A stretch of DNA of 64,000 bases from UBA7359 sp964523895. Lineage in GTDB: Bacteria; Pseudomonadota; Gammaproteobacteria; Eutrophobiales; Eutrophobiaceae. Each line of letters starts with the position of its first letter. The first letter of the stretch is position 1. Positions 44,266 through 53,253 of the stretch are shown piece after piece. The stretch lies in assembly GCA_964523895.1 (NCBI GenBank), contig CAZGBJ010000004.1, positions 60,859-124,858 of the forward strand, written 5' to 3'. A model generated the notes under the pieces. It was not told the DNA's origin and ran no database searches. It saw only the letters and a list, made by a program, of their open reading frames with translations. Made by a program: the position numbers and the translations under genes.

Positions 44266-45750
44266 CTACATTTTATATTCCAGTGCTCCTCCTGGTCCTA
44301 AAGGCAGCCCTGTTGCTACCCATATTATTAATAACAATAACCACACTGCTAAAAAGGTGAGGGTATAGGGTAACATCATTGCAACAACTGTACCGAGACC
44401 TGAGCCACGCACGTATTTTTTCACTTCCATCAAGATAATAATCATATAGGGATTCATCGGCGTAATGACATTACTGACAGAATCACCAACGCGATAAGCC
44501 GCCTGAGTTAGTTCAGGGCTGATTCCTACTTGCATCAGCATAGGTACAAAAACCGGGGCAAAGAAGGCATATTTTGCAGAAGCAGAGCCAATAACAAGAT
44601 TGATGACAACCGCCATAAGTACAAAACTACTCAACAAAAAGGCATCGTGTACCATTAAATCTCGTAAAAATTGCCCTCCAGCAATTGCTAACATCTGTCC
44701 CAGTCCCGATTGATTGAAGGCAGCAATAAACTGAGCAGCAAAAAATGCAAGAACGATGTAGGGACCTAATCTGCTCATCACTTCACCCAGCATAATTGCC
44801 ACATCTCGGTCACTTTTAATCTTGCCAACCAGACCTCCGTAGAGAAGACCGGGGATGAAAAAGATGATGAATAAAAGAGGAACAGTGACTTCGATCCAGC
44901 GATCAAAACGTTTACCGGTTCCAAATAAAGGCCCACTAGCTACAGTAATAGCAAAATAAAAAACAATGAGTAAAACGAAAATTGACAGTATTGAATAAAG
45001 TAAAGCTCGTTTTTCAGAATGAACTAACTCAACATAGCCATCATTTAAATTTTGATTAGCGACACCTTCTATAGAAGGCTCGACAAAACGTTCGGTAACA
45101 AACCAGCCAGTCAAGGTTAAGACAATGGTAGAGCCTATCATGAACCACCAGTTACCAGTTACAGCAACCTGGTAAGTTGGATCAATGATTTGTGCGCCTG
45201 CTTGTGTAAAGCCAGCCAATAAAGGATCAAGTGCGGTGATAAATAAATTTGCACTAAATCCTGCTGAGACACCAGCGAAAGCAACAGCAATTCCTGTTAA
45301 TGGTGAGCGACCAGCGGCGATATAAAGTGCTGCTGCTATGGGAATTAAAACAACATAACCTGCATCGAGAGCAATGGATGAAAGAATACCTAGCAACATT
45401 GTTGCCGGGGTTAATAAACGGGTGTGAACATGCGTAATTGAAAACTGCAACAGAGCAGGGAGAAAACCCGTTTTTTCAGCAAGACCAATACCTAACATGC
45501 CAACCAGAACAATGCCCAAAGGTGGGAAGCTAATAAAATTATTTACCATTGTTGATAACAGCCACCATGTTCCGTCTGAAGAAATTAAATTGAATGCTCC
45601 AGTAGTATTTCCTTTCGGATCAATAACCGTCCAACCAAGCGAGGAAATGATTGCAGATAATATAAAGACGATGATTGTTCCAATGACAAATAGCGTTGCT
45701 GGATCAGGTAATTTATTCCCGCTTTTCTCGATAAGAGTTAGAAATTTCAT
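44266..45750 (-). CDS. AbgT-family transporter
   Basis: 494-residue inner-membrane protein with about eleven TM helices and hairpins. GNKLPDPATLFVIGTIIVF at the start, LDAGYVVLIPIAAALYIAAG, and the hairpin SNVITPMNPYMIIILMEVKK near the end are AbgT signatures. Family members import p-aminobenzoyl-glutamate or export sulfonamides, driven by sodium or protons. Here its start overlaps the preceding hydrolase gene by four bases, and both lie downstream of trxB and a quinone oxidoreductase. Confidence 0.92.
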   Translation of the reverse strand: MKFLTLIEKSGNKLPDPATLFVIGTIIVFILSAIISSLGWTVIDPKGNTTGAFNLISSDGTWWLLSTMVNNFISFPPLGIVLVGMLGIGLAEKTGFLPALLQFSITHVHTRLLTPATMLLGILSSIALDAGYVVLIPIAAALYIAAGRSPLTGIAVAFAGVSAGFSANLFITALDPLLAGFTQAGAQIIDPTYQVAVTGNWWFMIGSTIVLTLTGWFVTERFVEPSIEGVANQNLNDGYVELVHSEKRALLYSILSIFVLLIVFYFAITVASGPLFGTGKRFDRWIEVTVPLLFIIFFIPGLLYGGLVGKIKSDRDVAIMLGEVMSRLGPYIVLAFFAAQFIAAFNQSGLGQMLAIAGGQFLRDLMVHDAFLLSSFVLMAVVINLVIGSASAKYAFFAPVFVPMLMQVGISPELTQAAYRVGDSVSNVITPMNPYMIIILMEVKKYVRGSGLGTVVAMMLPYTLTFLAVWLLLLIIWVATGLPLGPGGALEYKM

Positions 45751-46580
45751 TTATTCAGTATATTCGTTATGAAATGATCTATTCCATTAATATATTTATC
45801 GCCACTTGTAATAAAGCCGTCATTATGACCGCCGCTGATATCCAGAAATGTTTTTGGTTTATTAGCTGCTTTAAATAGTTGTTGTCCATGTTCGTAGGGA
45901 ATAATTTCATCGTTAGGGCTATGAATAATAAGTACAGGCGAGTTTATTTTCGACATTCTATTTTTTGACGGATACTTTATCCGCGCTAACAAACTGGTTG
46001 GCAGATAAGGATAATAATGTTTTCCGATATCGGCAATCGAAGTGAAACCTGATTCTACGATTAACGCGGCAGAAGAATATTTTTCTGCTAGCCAGATAGC
46101 GACTGCGCCACCTAGCGAGCGACCAAAAATAATAATTTTATCAGGACTGATATTTTTATTATTAGTTAAGTATGTCCATGCTGTTTCTGCATCAATATAA
46201 GTGCCATGTTCTGAAGGAGTGCCAGAACTTTTCCCATAACCACGATAATCAATAATTAATATAGACAAGCCTAACTTGTAAAATAGTTCGATACTATCCA
46301 GTCGGTGAGAAATGTTTCCGGCATTGCCATGAAAAAATAATAATGTTGCCCGGGCATTAGGGTTCGGTATCCACCATGTATTTAATTCAACGCCATCACT
46401 TGTAGTTAGCGTTAGTTCTTCATAATCAAGAGAAATAAGTTTAGGTGTTGCTTCAACTTCTTTATGCGGAAAGTAAATTAGCTTTGGTTGATAGAAGTAA
46501 ATTAATAAAGAAAGTAAAACCCATGTAGTAACAAGTATAAAAATAAGCGATTGTAGCATTCGTTTTAATATGGCGTTCAC
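45747..46580 (-). CDS. Membrane-anchored alpha/beta hydrolase (BEM46/YfhR-like)
   Basis: 277 residues. A signal anchor (LIFILVTTWVLLSLLIYFY) is followed by an alpha/beta hydrolase: LLFFHGNAGNISHR (oxyanion), IDYRGYGKSSGTPSE, IIFGRSLGGAVAIWLAEK (nucleophile Ser), HSPNDEIIPYEHG (Asp), SGGHNDGF (His). Complete catalytic triad. Family substrates are poorly known; periplasm-facing esterase or lipase-like activity is likely. Its last four bases overlap the AbgT gene. Confidence 0.88.
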   Translation of the reverse strand: MNAILKRMLQSLIFILVTTWVLLSLLIYFYQPKLIYFPHKEVEATPKLISLDYEELTLTTSDGVELNTWWIPNPNARATLLFFHGNAGNISHRLDSIELFYKLGLSILIIDYRGYGKSSGTPSEHGTYIDAETAWTYLTNNKNISPDKIIIFGRSLGGAVAIWLAEKYSSAALIVESGFTSIADIGKHYYPYLPTSLLARIKYPSKNRMSKINSPVLIIHSPNDEIIPYEHGQQLFKAANKPKTFLDISGGHNDGFITSGDKYINGIDHFITNILNK

Positions 46581-46617
46581 GGATTACAGTAATTCAGACA
46601 ATGAATATTGATTTTCT

Positions 46618-47613
46618 TTACTGTATATCAAGAACGATTTTTCCAGAAGTATGACCGTCTTCTATTTGGTGATGTGCTTTTGCGGCTTCTTCTAAAGGCA
46701 TAATTTCACTAACATGGACAGACAATTTTTCATCATCAATAAGCTTGGCGCATTGTTCTAATATTTCTGTTTGATGTATCTGCGCTTCTTTTAGGTCGAA
46801 TAATAGTGGCGATAGCATGACCTCCATACTGAAGCGAATATTTCGAAACCTCGCTACTGACCAATCAACTGTATTATCGGGTTGTAATAAGCTGACTATT
46901 TCACCGTAGTGACGAATGGCAGGAAACATTTCTTGTATCGCAGCGCCGCCGACATTATCCATAGCGACATCAACGCCTTTATTATCTGTCCATTGCATAA
47001 TAGCTTCTACGACATCCTGATTTTTGTAGTTAATAATAAAATCAGCACCCAGTTCTTTAACAAAAAGAGCTTTTTCATTATTACTAACGGTCGTGCAGAC
47101 TTTTGCGCCTACATGTTTAGCCAGTTGGATAGCAACATGACCAACGCCGCCCGCGCCAGCATTGATAAATACGGTTTGATCTTTTTCAAGATGGCAACGT
47201 TCAAACAATGCTTCCCACGCGGTTAATAAAACTAAAGGTGCGGATGCTGCTTGTATGAAATCAACCGTTTTTGGTTTAAGCGCAACAAAGCGTTCATCAA
47301 GTACTTTATATTCACTGTAATTACCCGGTATATCGCCTACGCCGCCATGAAAGAAATAGACCTCATCACCTTGTTTGAATCTCGTTACATCTGAACCGCA
47401 GGCTTCGACAGTACCTGCGCCATCACAACCTAATACCGCAGGAAAAACATTTAACGGCACAAGACCTGACCGGACTTTGGTGTCGATTGGATTAACACCC
47501 GCTGCTTTTAAGCGGATTTTGATCTCTGTTGGGTTTTCAATAACAGGTTCATCACGTTCAACAAATTCAAAAAGTTCCGGTTCACCATGTTTTGGTAGTT
47601 GAATGGTTTTCAT
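46618..47613 (-). CDS. Zinc-independent quinone oxidoreductase (MDR/QOR-like)
   Basis: 331-residue medium-chain dehydrogenase/reductase. The nucleotide-binding motif is INAGAGGVGHVAIQLAKHVG, preceded by AGVNPIDTKVRSGLVPLNVF, typical of NADPH:quinone reductase and zinc-free members. No catalytic zinc cysteine cluster. It starts one base after the trxB stop, so it is co-transcribed with trxB; both could serve redox defence. Substrate not readable. Confidence 0.88.
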   Translation of the reverse strand: MKTIQLPKHGEPELFEFVERDEPVIENPTEIKIRLKAAGVNPIDTKVRSGLVPLNVFPAVLGCDGAGTVEACGSDVTRFKQGDEVYFFHGGVGDIPGNYSEYKVLDERFVALKPKTVDFIQAASAPLVLLTAWEALFERCHLEKDQTVFINAGAGGVGHVAIQLAKHVGAKVCTTVSNNEKALFVKELGADFIINYKNQDVVEAIMQWTDNKGVDVAMDNVGGAAIQEMFPAIRHYGEIVSLLQPDNTVDWSVARFRNIRFSMEVMLSPLLFDLKEAQIHQTEILEQCAKLIDDEKLSVHVSEIMPLEEAAKAHHQIEDGHTSGKIVLDIQ

Positions 47614-47614
47614 T

Positions 47615-48568
47615 TTATTTTAGATTATCAAGATAAGTTTCTACATCTAACGCTGCCATACAGCCACTACCTGCTGAAGTGATGGCTTGACGATAGACAT
47701 GATCGGCAACATCACCTGCAGCAAAAACACCAGGAATACTAGTAGATGTTGCAGCGCCTTCGATACCGCTTTTAATGATGATATAACCGTTATTCATATC
47801 CAATTGACCATCAAAAATTTGTGTGTTTGGTTTATGTCCAATGGCAATAAACACGCCTTTTAAATCAATGTCTTTTGTTTCATCATTTTTAGTACTTTTG
47901 ATACGCATACCGGTAACACCACCATCATCACCCAAAACTTCATCAAGGGTATGATCCCATTCGATGGTTACATTGCTATTTTTTTCTTTTTCAAAAAGAC
48001 GATCTGCCAGTATTTTTTCTGAACGAAATTGATCTCTGCGGTGTACCACAGTGACACTATTGACGATATTTGATAAATACAATGCTTCTTCAACAGCCGT
48101 GTTACCACCACCAATAACGGCAACATCTGCTCCACGATAGAAGAAACCATCACAGGTCGCACAAGCGGAGACACCACGCCCCTGAAATGCTTCTTCTGAA
48201 GGCAAACCCAGATATTGAGCCGAGGCTCCAGTTGCGATAATCAGAGCATCGCAAGTATAAGTACCGCTATCGCCACTGAGTTTAAAAGGGCGTTCTGATA
48301 GTTCTGCGGTATGGATATGATCAAATATAATTTCAGTATCAAAACGTTCAACATGTTTTAGCATTCGGTTCATTAAATCCGGGCCTTGCAAACCTTCGAC
48401 ATCACCAGGCCAATTATCGACGTCTGTTGTGGTCGTTAATTGACCACCTTGTTCAATTCCGGTGATTAATACAGGGGAAAGATTGGCACGCGCTGCGTAT
48501 AATGCTGCTGTGTATCCAGCAGGGCCAGAACCAAGAATTAGTAGTTTTGAATGGCGTGTTTCGCTCAT
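47615..48568 (-). CDS. trxB: Thioredoxin reductase
   Basis: 318-residue FAD/NADPH disulfide reductase. LLILGSGPAGYTAALYAARA (FAD site), ACATCDGFFY (redox-active CxxC, about residue 140), VIGGGNTAVEEALYLSNI (NADPH site), GVFAAGDVADHVYRQAITSA. Start ATG 48568 (MSETRHSKLLILG); an upstream frame to 48583 adds five residues. Divergent from ftsK with a MITE-like inverted-repeat element in between. Confidence 0.96.
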   Translation of the reverse strand: MSETRHSKLLILGSGPAGYTAALYAARANLSPVLITGIEQGGQLTTTTDVDNWPGDVEGLQGPDLMNRMLKHVERFDTEIIFDHIHTAELSERPFKLSGDSGTYTCDALIIATGASAQYLGLPSEEAFQGRGVSACATCDGFFYRGADVAVIGGGNTAVEEALYLSNIVNSVTVVHRRDQFRSEKILADRLFEKEKNSNVTIEWDHTLDEVLGDDGGVTGMRIKSTKNDETKDIDLKGVFIAIGHKPNTQIFDGQLDMNNGYIIIKSGIEGAATSTSIPGVFAAGDVADHVYRQAITSAGSGCMAALDVETYLDNLK

Positions 48569-48624
48569 GAATGACTGCTCCAAAAGATTTGACTGGCATA
48601 ATTAAATTTGGGCTATGGTACGTG

Positions 48625-48856
48625 ATACCTCTGGTAGTTGGAAATAGTGTGTTCAGAGTGTAATCTTTTTTATTCATGGCACAGCTTGCTTGTTCCAGAC
48701 GCAAGCTAAGTACCTGCGTCCATGCAGGCAAGGCGCGACGAAGCCGCATGGCAGTTCCTTGCTAAGAGGAGCACCAACAGTAGGCGCTTTAGGCGACGCT
48801 GCCATGGATGAAAAAGGGTGTGCTATGAATGTGCTATTTCTAACTACCAGAGGTAT
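48625..48856. mobile_element. Large imperfect inverted-repeat element (MITE-like) between trxB and ftsK
   Basis: A 23-bp end ATACCTCTGGTAGTTGGAAA... at 48625-48647 is mirrored at 48834-48856 with one mismatch. The arms continue imperfectly for about 60 bases, including CTTTTT and CATGGC pairs. The 232-bp unit has no coding capacity. Its centre contains CCTGCGTCCATGCAGG, another small hairpin with a TCC-type loop like the dispersed repeats. No target duplication was found. The element sits in the trxB-ftsK divergent region and must affect one or both leaders. Confidence 0.65.
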
Positions 48857-48968
48857 ATAGCAGTATGATCAGAAAAAACCTTCAAAGCTAAAAAAAACTG
48901 ATTTTATTGTTTCAATATTTCCTTTATAAACATATAATTACAGATAAATTTTACTAAAATGAATTAAT

Positions 48969-51290
48969 GTGAGCCAAGCATCCCGTAACAAACAAAAAGA
49001 TAGCAAACCTATCTCTGGACATGTGATTACAAATCTCAGAGAAGTATTGGTATTTGCGTCTTTAATTGTGGCTATTTATCTTTTCCTGGCACTGATTACT
49101 TATCACCCCGATGATCCCGGCTGGTCTCATTCTGTAACGGCAACTGACATTAATAACAGTGCCGGTGCTATTGGTGCATGGATAGCCGATATTATGCTCT
49201 ATGTCTTTGGCTATTTTGGATATGTTATTCCATTAATGTTTCTGGTAAGTGGCTGGCGTTGGTTCCAATTGCGTCGCAAAAAAGAACCTTTTAATCAATT
49301 AATCTTCTCTGTTCGGGGCATTGGTATTTTATTCGGCTTAATTGGGGGTTGTGGTATTGCCTGGATGCACTTTTTTGCAGGAAGCGCGTTACCACATGTT
49401 GTACGTGGTGCTGACGGTAGTGGAGCTGGCGGAATATTAGGTGATGCGATAGGTTCCATTTTATTAAATGCAACAGGAGATATCGGTAGCACACTGCTGA
49501 TGTTATCAATGCTGCTTATCGGTTTAACGCTCTATACCGGTTTATCATGGCTATCATTAATGGATGCAACAGGTAAGTTTACCTTAAATACAATTGCGAA
49601 TTTTCGTAATAAAGCATCATCATTTAAAGATGATGCAGAAGGGCGTCGTGCTAAAAAGGATAGAGAACATTTATTCAAACAAGAGCAGGAAGTAGTAGAA
49701 CAGCGTATTCCACCAAAGATCCAAGAGGCTATTCCTGAGATAAAAACAAGTATTCGTGCAATAAAAGAAAAACAGGAAAATTTATTTGAGCCAGACATGG
49801 AAACTGCGCTACCGCCACTGAGCTTGTTGGATGATCCTATCCCCTCTAAAGGACAGTATTCAAATGAGGCATTAGAAGCCATTTCCAGACAGGTGGAAAT
49901 AAAATTAAAAGATTTTGGTGTGACAGTCGAAGTTGTTGCTGTTCACCCTGGCCCTGTTATCACACGTTTTGAATTAGCGCCCGCTGCCGGAGTGAAGGGA
50001 AGTCGGATCATAAATCTGGCAAAAGATTTAGCACGTTCATTAGCCGTCATCAGTGTTCGTGTTGTCGATGTGATTCCGGGCAAACCTTATATCGGACTGG
50101 AAATACCAAATGAAAATCGTGAACTTGTTAGTTTAGTCGAAATTATAAATACGACGGAATATGAAGCAATTAAATCACCTATGGCAATTGCTCTTGGCAA
50201 AGATATTAGTGGTAGTCCTATTGTTACTGATCTGGGAAAAATGCCGCACTTATTAGTGGCAGGAACAACTGGCTCAGGTAAATCAGTCGCATTAAATGCG
50301 ATGATTTTAAGTTTGCTTTATAAATCCACTGCATCAGAAGTGCGAATGATTATGATTGATCCAAAGATGCTTGAGTTATCCGTATACGAAGGTATACCAA
50401 ATTTGCTGGCACCTGTAGTAACAGATATGAAAGAAGCAGCAAACGCATTGCGCTGGTGTGTTGCTGAAATGGAGAGACGGTATAAGTTGATGTCGGCATT
50501 GGGCGTAAGAAATATTACCGGATATAACAAAAAAGTAGCTGATGCCATTGCTAGCGGCAACCCTATAATTGACCCGCTTTATAAGCCAATAAGTGAAGAC
50601 GAGGAACCACGTTATTTAGAAAAATTACCTTTTATTGTCGTTATTATTGATGAGTTGGCCGACATGATGATGACGGTCGGTAAGAAAGTAGAGGAATTAA
50701 TTGCTCGATTAGCTCAGAAGGCAAGGGCAGCAGGCGTGCATCTGGTATTAGCAACACAACGTCCATCTGTTGATGTTATTACCGGTTTAATTAAAGCGAA
50801 TGTGCCGAGTCGAATTGCATTTCAGGTTTCTTCTAAAATTGATTCACGCACCATACTTGATCAAATGGGTGCAGAACAATTATTAGGTCATGGTGATATG
50901 TTATATCTTCCCGGTGGAACAAGTATTCCTGAACGAGTTCACGGTGCATTTGTCTCAGATGAAGAGGTTCATAAAGTTGTTGCAGATTTGAAATCAAGAG
51001 GTGGCCCTGAATATATTGAAGAGATATTAAGCGGTCCAGCAGAAGGTGGTGCTGATGCAATCCCCGGACTTGATACTCCTCAAGATGAAATGGATCCACT
51101 TTATGATGAAGCGGTACGAATCGTAACGGAAACACGTAAAGCCTCAATTTCTTATATCCAGCGAAGATTAAGAGTAGGCTATAACCGTGCAGCCAGATTA
51201 GTTGAAGAAATGGAACGCAGTGGTTTAGTTAGCCCGCTAGGCTCAAATGGTAGTCGTGAAGTATTAGCCGGTCCTCCACCTGAAGATTAG
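48969..51290 (+). CDS. ftsK: DNA translocase FtsK
   Basis: 773 residues, GTG start. Four N-terminal TM helices (about 27-45, 75-95, 115-135, 165-190) anchor it at the septum; a short linker precedes the motor (alpha/beta domains). Walker A is AGTTGSGKSVALNAMILSLL (about residues 431-450), Walker B is FIVVIIDELADMMMTVG (about 555-571). The gamma winged helix SYIQRRLRVGYNRAARLVEE reads polarised KOPS sites. Moves chromosome ends to dif and activates XerCD. A shorter linker than in E. coli. Followed by lolA. Confidence 0.95.
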   Translation: MSQASRNKQKDSKPISGHVITNLREVLVFASLIVAIYLFLALITYHPDDPGWSHSVTATDINNSAGAIGAWIADIMLYVFGYFGYVIPLMFLVSGWRWFQLRRKKEPFNQLIFSVRGIGILFGLIGGCGIAWMHFFAGSALPHVVRGADGSGAGGILGDAIGSILLNATGDIGSTLLMLSMLLIGLTLYTGLSWLSLMDATGKFTLNTIANFRNKASSFKDDAEGRRAKKDREHLFKQEQEVVEQRIPPKIQEAIPEIKTSIRAIKEKQENLFEPDMETALPPLSLLDDPIPSKGQYSNEALEAISRQVEIKLKDFGVTVEVVAVHPGPVITRFELAPAAGVKGSRIINLAKDLARSLAVISVRVVDVIPGKPYIGLEIPNENRELVSLVEIINTTEYEAIKSPMAIALGKDISGSPIVTDLGKMPHLLVAGTTGSGKSVALNAMILSLLYKSTASEVRMIMIDPKMLELSVYEGIPNLLAPVVTDMKEAANALRWCVAEMERRYKLMSALGVRNITGYNKKVADAIASGNPIIDPLYKPISEDEEPRYLEKLPFIVVIIDELADMMMTVGKKVEELIARLAQKARAAGVHLVLATQRPSVDVITGLIKANVPSRIAFQVSSKIDSRTILDQMGAEQLLGHGDMLYLPGGTSIPERVHGAFVSDEEVHKVVADLKSRGGPEYIEEILSGPAEGGADAIPGLDTPQDEMDPLYDEAVRIVTETRKASISYIQRRLRVGYNRAARLVEEMERSGLVSPLGSNGSREVLAGPPPED

Positions 51291-51292
51291 TA

Positions 51293-51411
51293 GTGAAACG
51301 TTAAGAGTGAAAAGTGAAATGTTTATAAATAAATATAATCAAGCTAATGTTGTCAGAAGGTTGTTAATGGCTTTCTTTCTTACAATTCACTTTTCACTCA
51401 TCACCTTTCAC
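51293..51411. repeat. Imperfect 27-bp inverted repeat spanning the lolA start
   Basis: GTGAAACGTTAAGAGTGAAA (51293 on, arm to 51320) and its near-complement ending CATCACCTTTCAC (51385-51411) enclose 64 bases. The second arm is inside the lolA signal-peptide coding region, and the possible translation starts lie in or between the arms. A hairpin in the mRNA would enclose them. Confidence 0.6.
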
Positions 51412-51990
51412 GTACAGGCTACTGAAGAACCCAATAATCCTTTGCAACGGTTTCTTGAAAACTTTAAATCACTTGAAGCAAGTTTTGTTCAAAGTTTAAT
51501 TAATGAAAAAGGGGAAGAACTCGAAAGAACGGAGGGTATTCTCTATTTGCAGCAACCGGGTAAGTTTCATTGGATCTACACTACCCCCTACACACAAAAA
51601 ATAATTTCTGATGGTGATGCATTGTGGATTTTCGATGAAGATCTAGAACAACTCACTATTAGAGAAATGGGTGAAGCAATAAACCAAACTCCTGCTGGTG
51701 TAATTTTAGGCAACTCTAATATTACGGAACATTTTATTCAGGTTGATCTTGGTAAAATTGAAGGCTTTGACTGGATAGAATTAACGCCTAGAGATATTGA
51801 AGCTCAGTATGACAATATACGTTTTGGTTTTGACGATAATAAGTTAGGTATGATGATTATTGCCGATAGTCTGGGACAAATAACGCGGATTGATTTTAGC
51901 GATGTCAAAACAAATCTTGAACTTGATTCAACTCTGTTCAGTTTTGTTATTCCTGATGATGTTGATGTTATAGATGAAAGGCAACAATGA
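51319..51990 (+). CDS. lolA: Outer-membrane lipoprotein carrier protein LolA
   Basis: Periplasmic chaperone that carries lipoproteins from LolCDE to LolB. The mature part begins near EEPNNPLQRFLENFKSLEAS; then ASFVQSLINEKGEELERTEG, GILYLQQPGKFHWIYTTPY and ISDGDALWIFDEDLEQLTI are LolA core motifs. Signal peptide: the ATG at 51319 gives NKYNQANVVRRLLMAFF, a normal basic n-region; ATG 51367 has a better ribosome binding site (AGAAGG) but a start without positive charge, and GTG 51307 is also open. I prefer 51319. It follows ftsK by 28 bases and overlaps the next gene (ATGA). Partner of the Lol transporter at 29.1 kb. Confidence 0.9.
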   Translation: MFINKYNQANVVRRLLMAFFLTIHFSLITFHVQATEEPNNPLQRFLENFKSLEASFVQSLINEKGEELERTEGILYLQQPGKFHWIYTTPYTQKIISDGDALWIFDEDLEQLTIREMGEAINQTPAGVILGNSNITEHFIQVDLGKIEGFDWIELTPRDIEAQYDNIRFGFDDNKLGMMIIADSLGQITRIDFSDVKTNLELDSTLFSFVIPDDVDVIDERQQ

Positions 51991-53183
51991 TGACTGAGCA
52001 AACTTACAAGCCAGAGCTGACTAAACGTATATACGAAGAACAAATCAGCCTATTGTATACAGGTTCTATATATCGTCCTGCATTACATGTTATCTCGTTG
52101 GTTTTATTTTTATTCTGTATTATTAAACACGTTAATATTTTCCATGCTTATACATGGGGGCTTATATTAATTGGTATAAATACATTTCGTTTTGTCGATA
52201 CTTATAAAACGCAAAAGATTATAAAAGAAATAGATGATTTCCATACAATACACAAACGTTATGCCTTATGTGCAGGCTTATTAGGAGCGACATATGGTTT
52301 CGGTCTGGTTTTCTTTTTCGATCAACTCCCATTTTTAAACCAGTTGTTCATAATGACACTTATAGCTGTAATGACTCCTTCTGGTCTTGTTTCATTTGCT
52401 TCAGACAAATTGACATTTAATATGTATTCATACCCTTTAGTTTTGCCGGTTATTATCAAATTATTTTCGGAAGGTCATGCTCAGTACTTTAATCTTGGTA
52501 TATGCGCAATAATATTTTTCTTTGTTGGAAGAATGTTGTTTTTATGGAATTACAACGTAATTACTGATGCAATCAAACTTAAATTGGAAAACAGTCAGCT
52601 CTTAAACTCTTTACAAGAAACCAATGCGCGCTTAATAGAGCTTGCAGTAATTGATGAGCTAACCCAAATCGCTAATCGAAGAAGTCTGGATGAAAATCTT
52701 GAAAAAGAATGGTTACGCGCTAGCCGTTTGCATACACCAATATCAATGTTAATGATTGATATTGATCACTTTAAACAATATAACGACGAATTTGGTCATG
52801 TGAAAGGAGACGAATGCTTAAGATTCCTCGCCGATTTCCTAAAAAATAATTTGAACCGTCCTGGTGATTTTGTTGCTCGTTATGGTGGAGAAGAATTTAC
52901 TATTATCATGCCCGATACCAATATTAATGGCGCTATAACGTATGCTGAAAAAGTCCATTCTGGCGTAAGAGAATTAAATATTCCGAATCCAGGATCAAAA
53001 GTAAGTAAGTATCTTACTATCAGTATAGGTATTGCCTCTGTGATTCCCGGGAATAGTGAAACTTACATGGATCTAATCTATACGAGTGACAAGGCTTTAT
53101 ATAAAGCAAAGAATGATGGTCGAAATATCATCAGGACAAGTGATGCACTAGAAAAAAATCCAAAACCAAAGCTTGTTGTTTAA
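51987..53183 (+). CDS. Membrane-bound diguanylate cyclase (GGDEF)
   Basis: 398 residues. Six hydrophobic segments fill about residues 30-190 and form an unclassified sensor. A short coiled coil (LENSQLLNSLQETNARLIEL) leads into a GGDEF domain with DELTQIANRRSLDENLEKEW, MLMIDIDHFKQYNDEFGHVK and the intact active site ARYGGEEFTIIMP. An RxxD inhibitory site (RPGD) is placed correctly upstream, so product inhibition is likely. It overlaps lolA by four bases, an unusual insertion into the conserved ftsK-lolA-rarA order. The signal sensed is unknown. Confidence 0.9.
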   Translation: MMTEQTYKPELTKRIYEEQISLLYTGSIYRPALHVISLVLFLFCIIKHVNIFHAYTWGLILIGINTFRFVDTYKTQKIIKEIDDFHTIHKRYALCAGLLGATYGFGLVFFFDQLPFLNQLFIMTLIAVMTPSGLVSFASDKLTFNMYSYPLVLPVIIKLFSEGHAQYFNLGICAIIFFFVGRMLFLWNYNVITDAIKLKLENSQLLNSLQETNARLIELAVIDELTQIANRRSLDENLEKEWLRASRLHTPISMLMIDIDHFKQYNDEFGHVKGDECLRFLADFLKNNLNRPGDFVARYGGEEFTIIMPDTNINGAITYAEKVHSGVRELNIPNPGSKVSKYLTISIGIASVIPGNSETYMDLIYTSDKALYKAKNDGRNIIRTSDALEKNPKPKLVV

Positions 53184-53253
53184 ATGTTTGCTCTCGTTTA
53201 CCTGATTCGAACAAGTGCTTTACTAAACTATAAAACTAGATTTCCGCTGGTTC

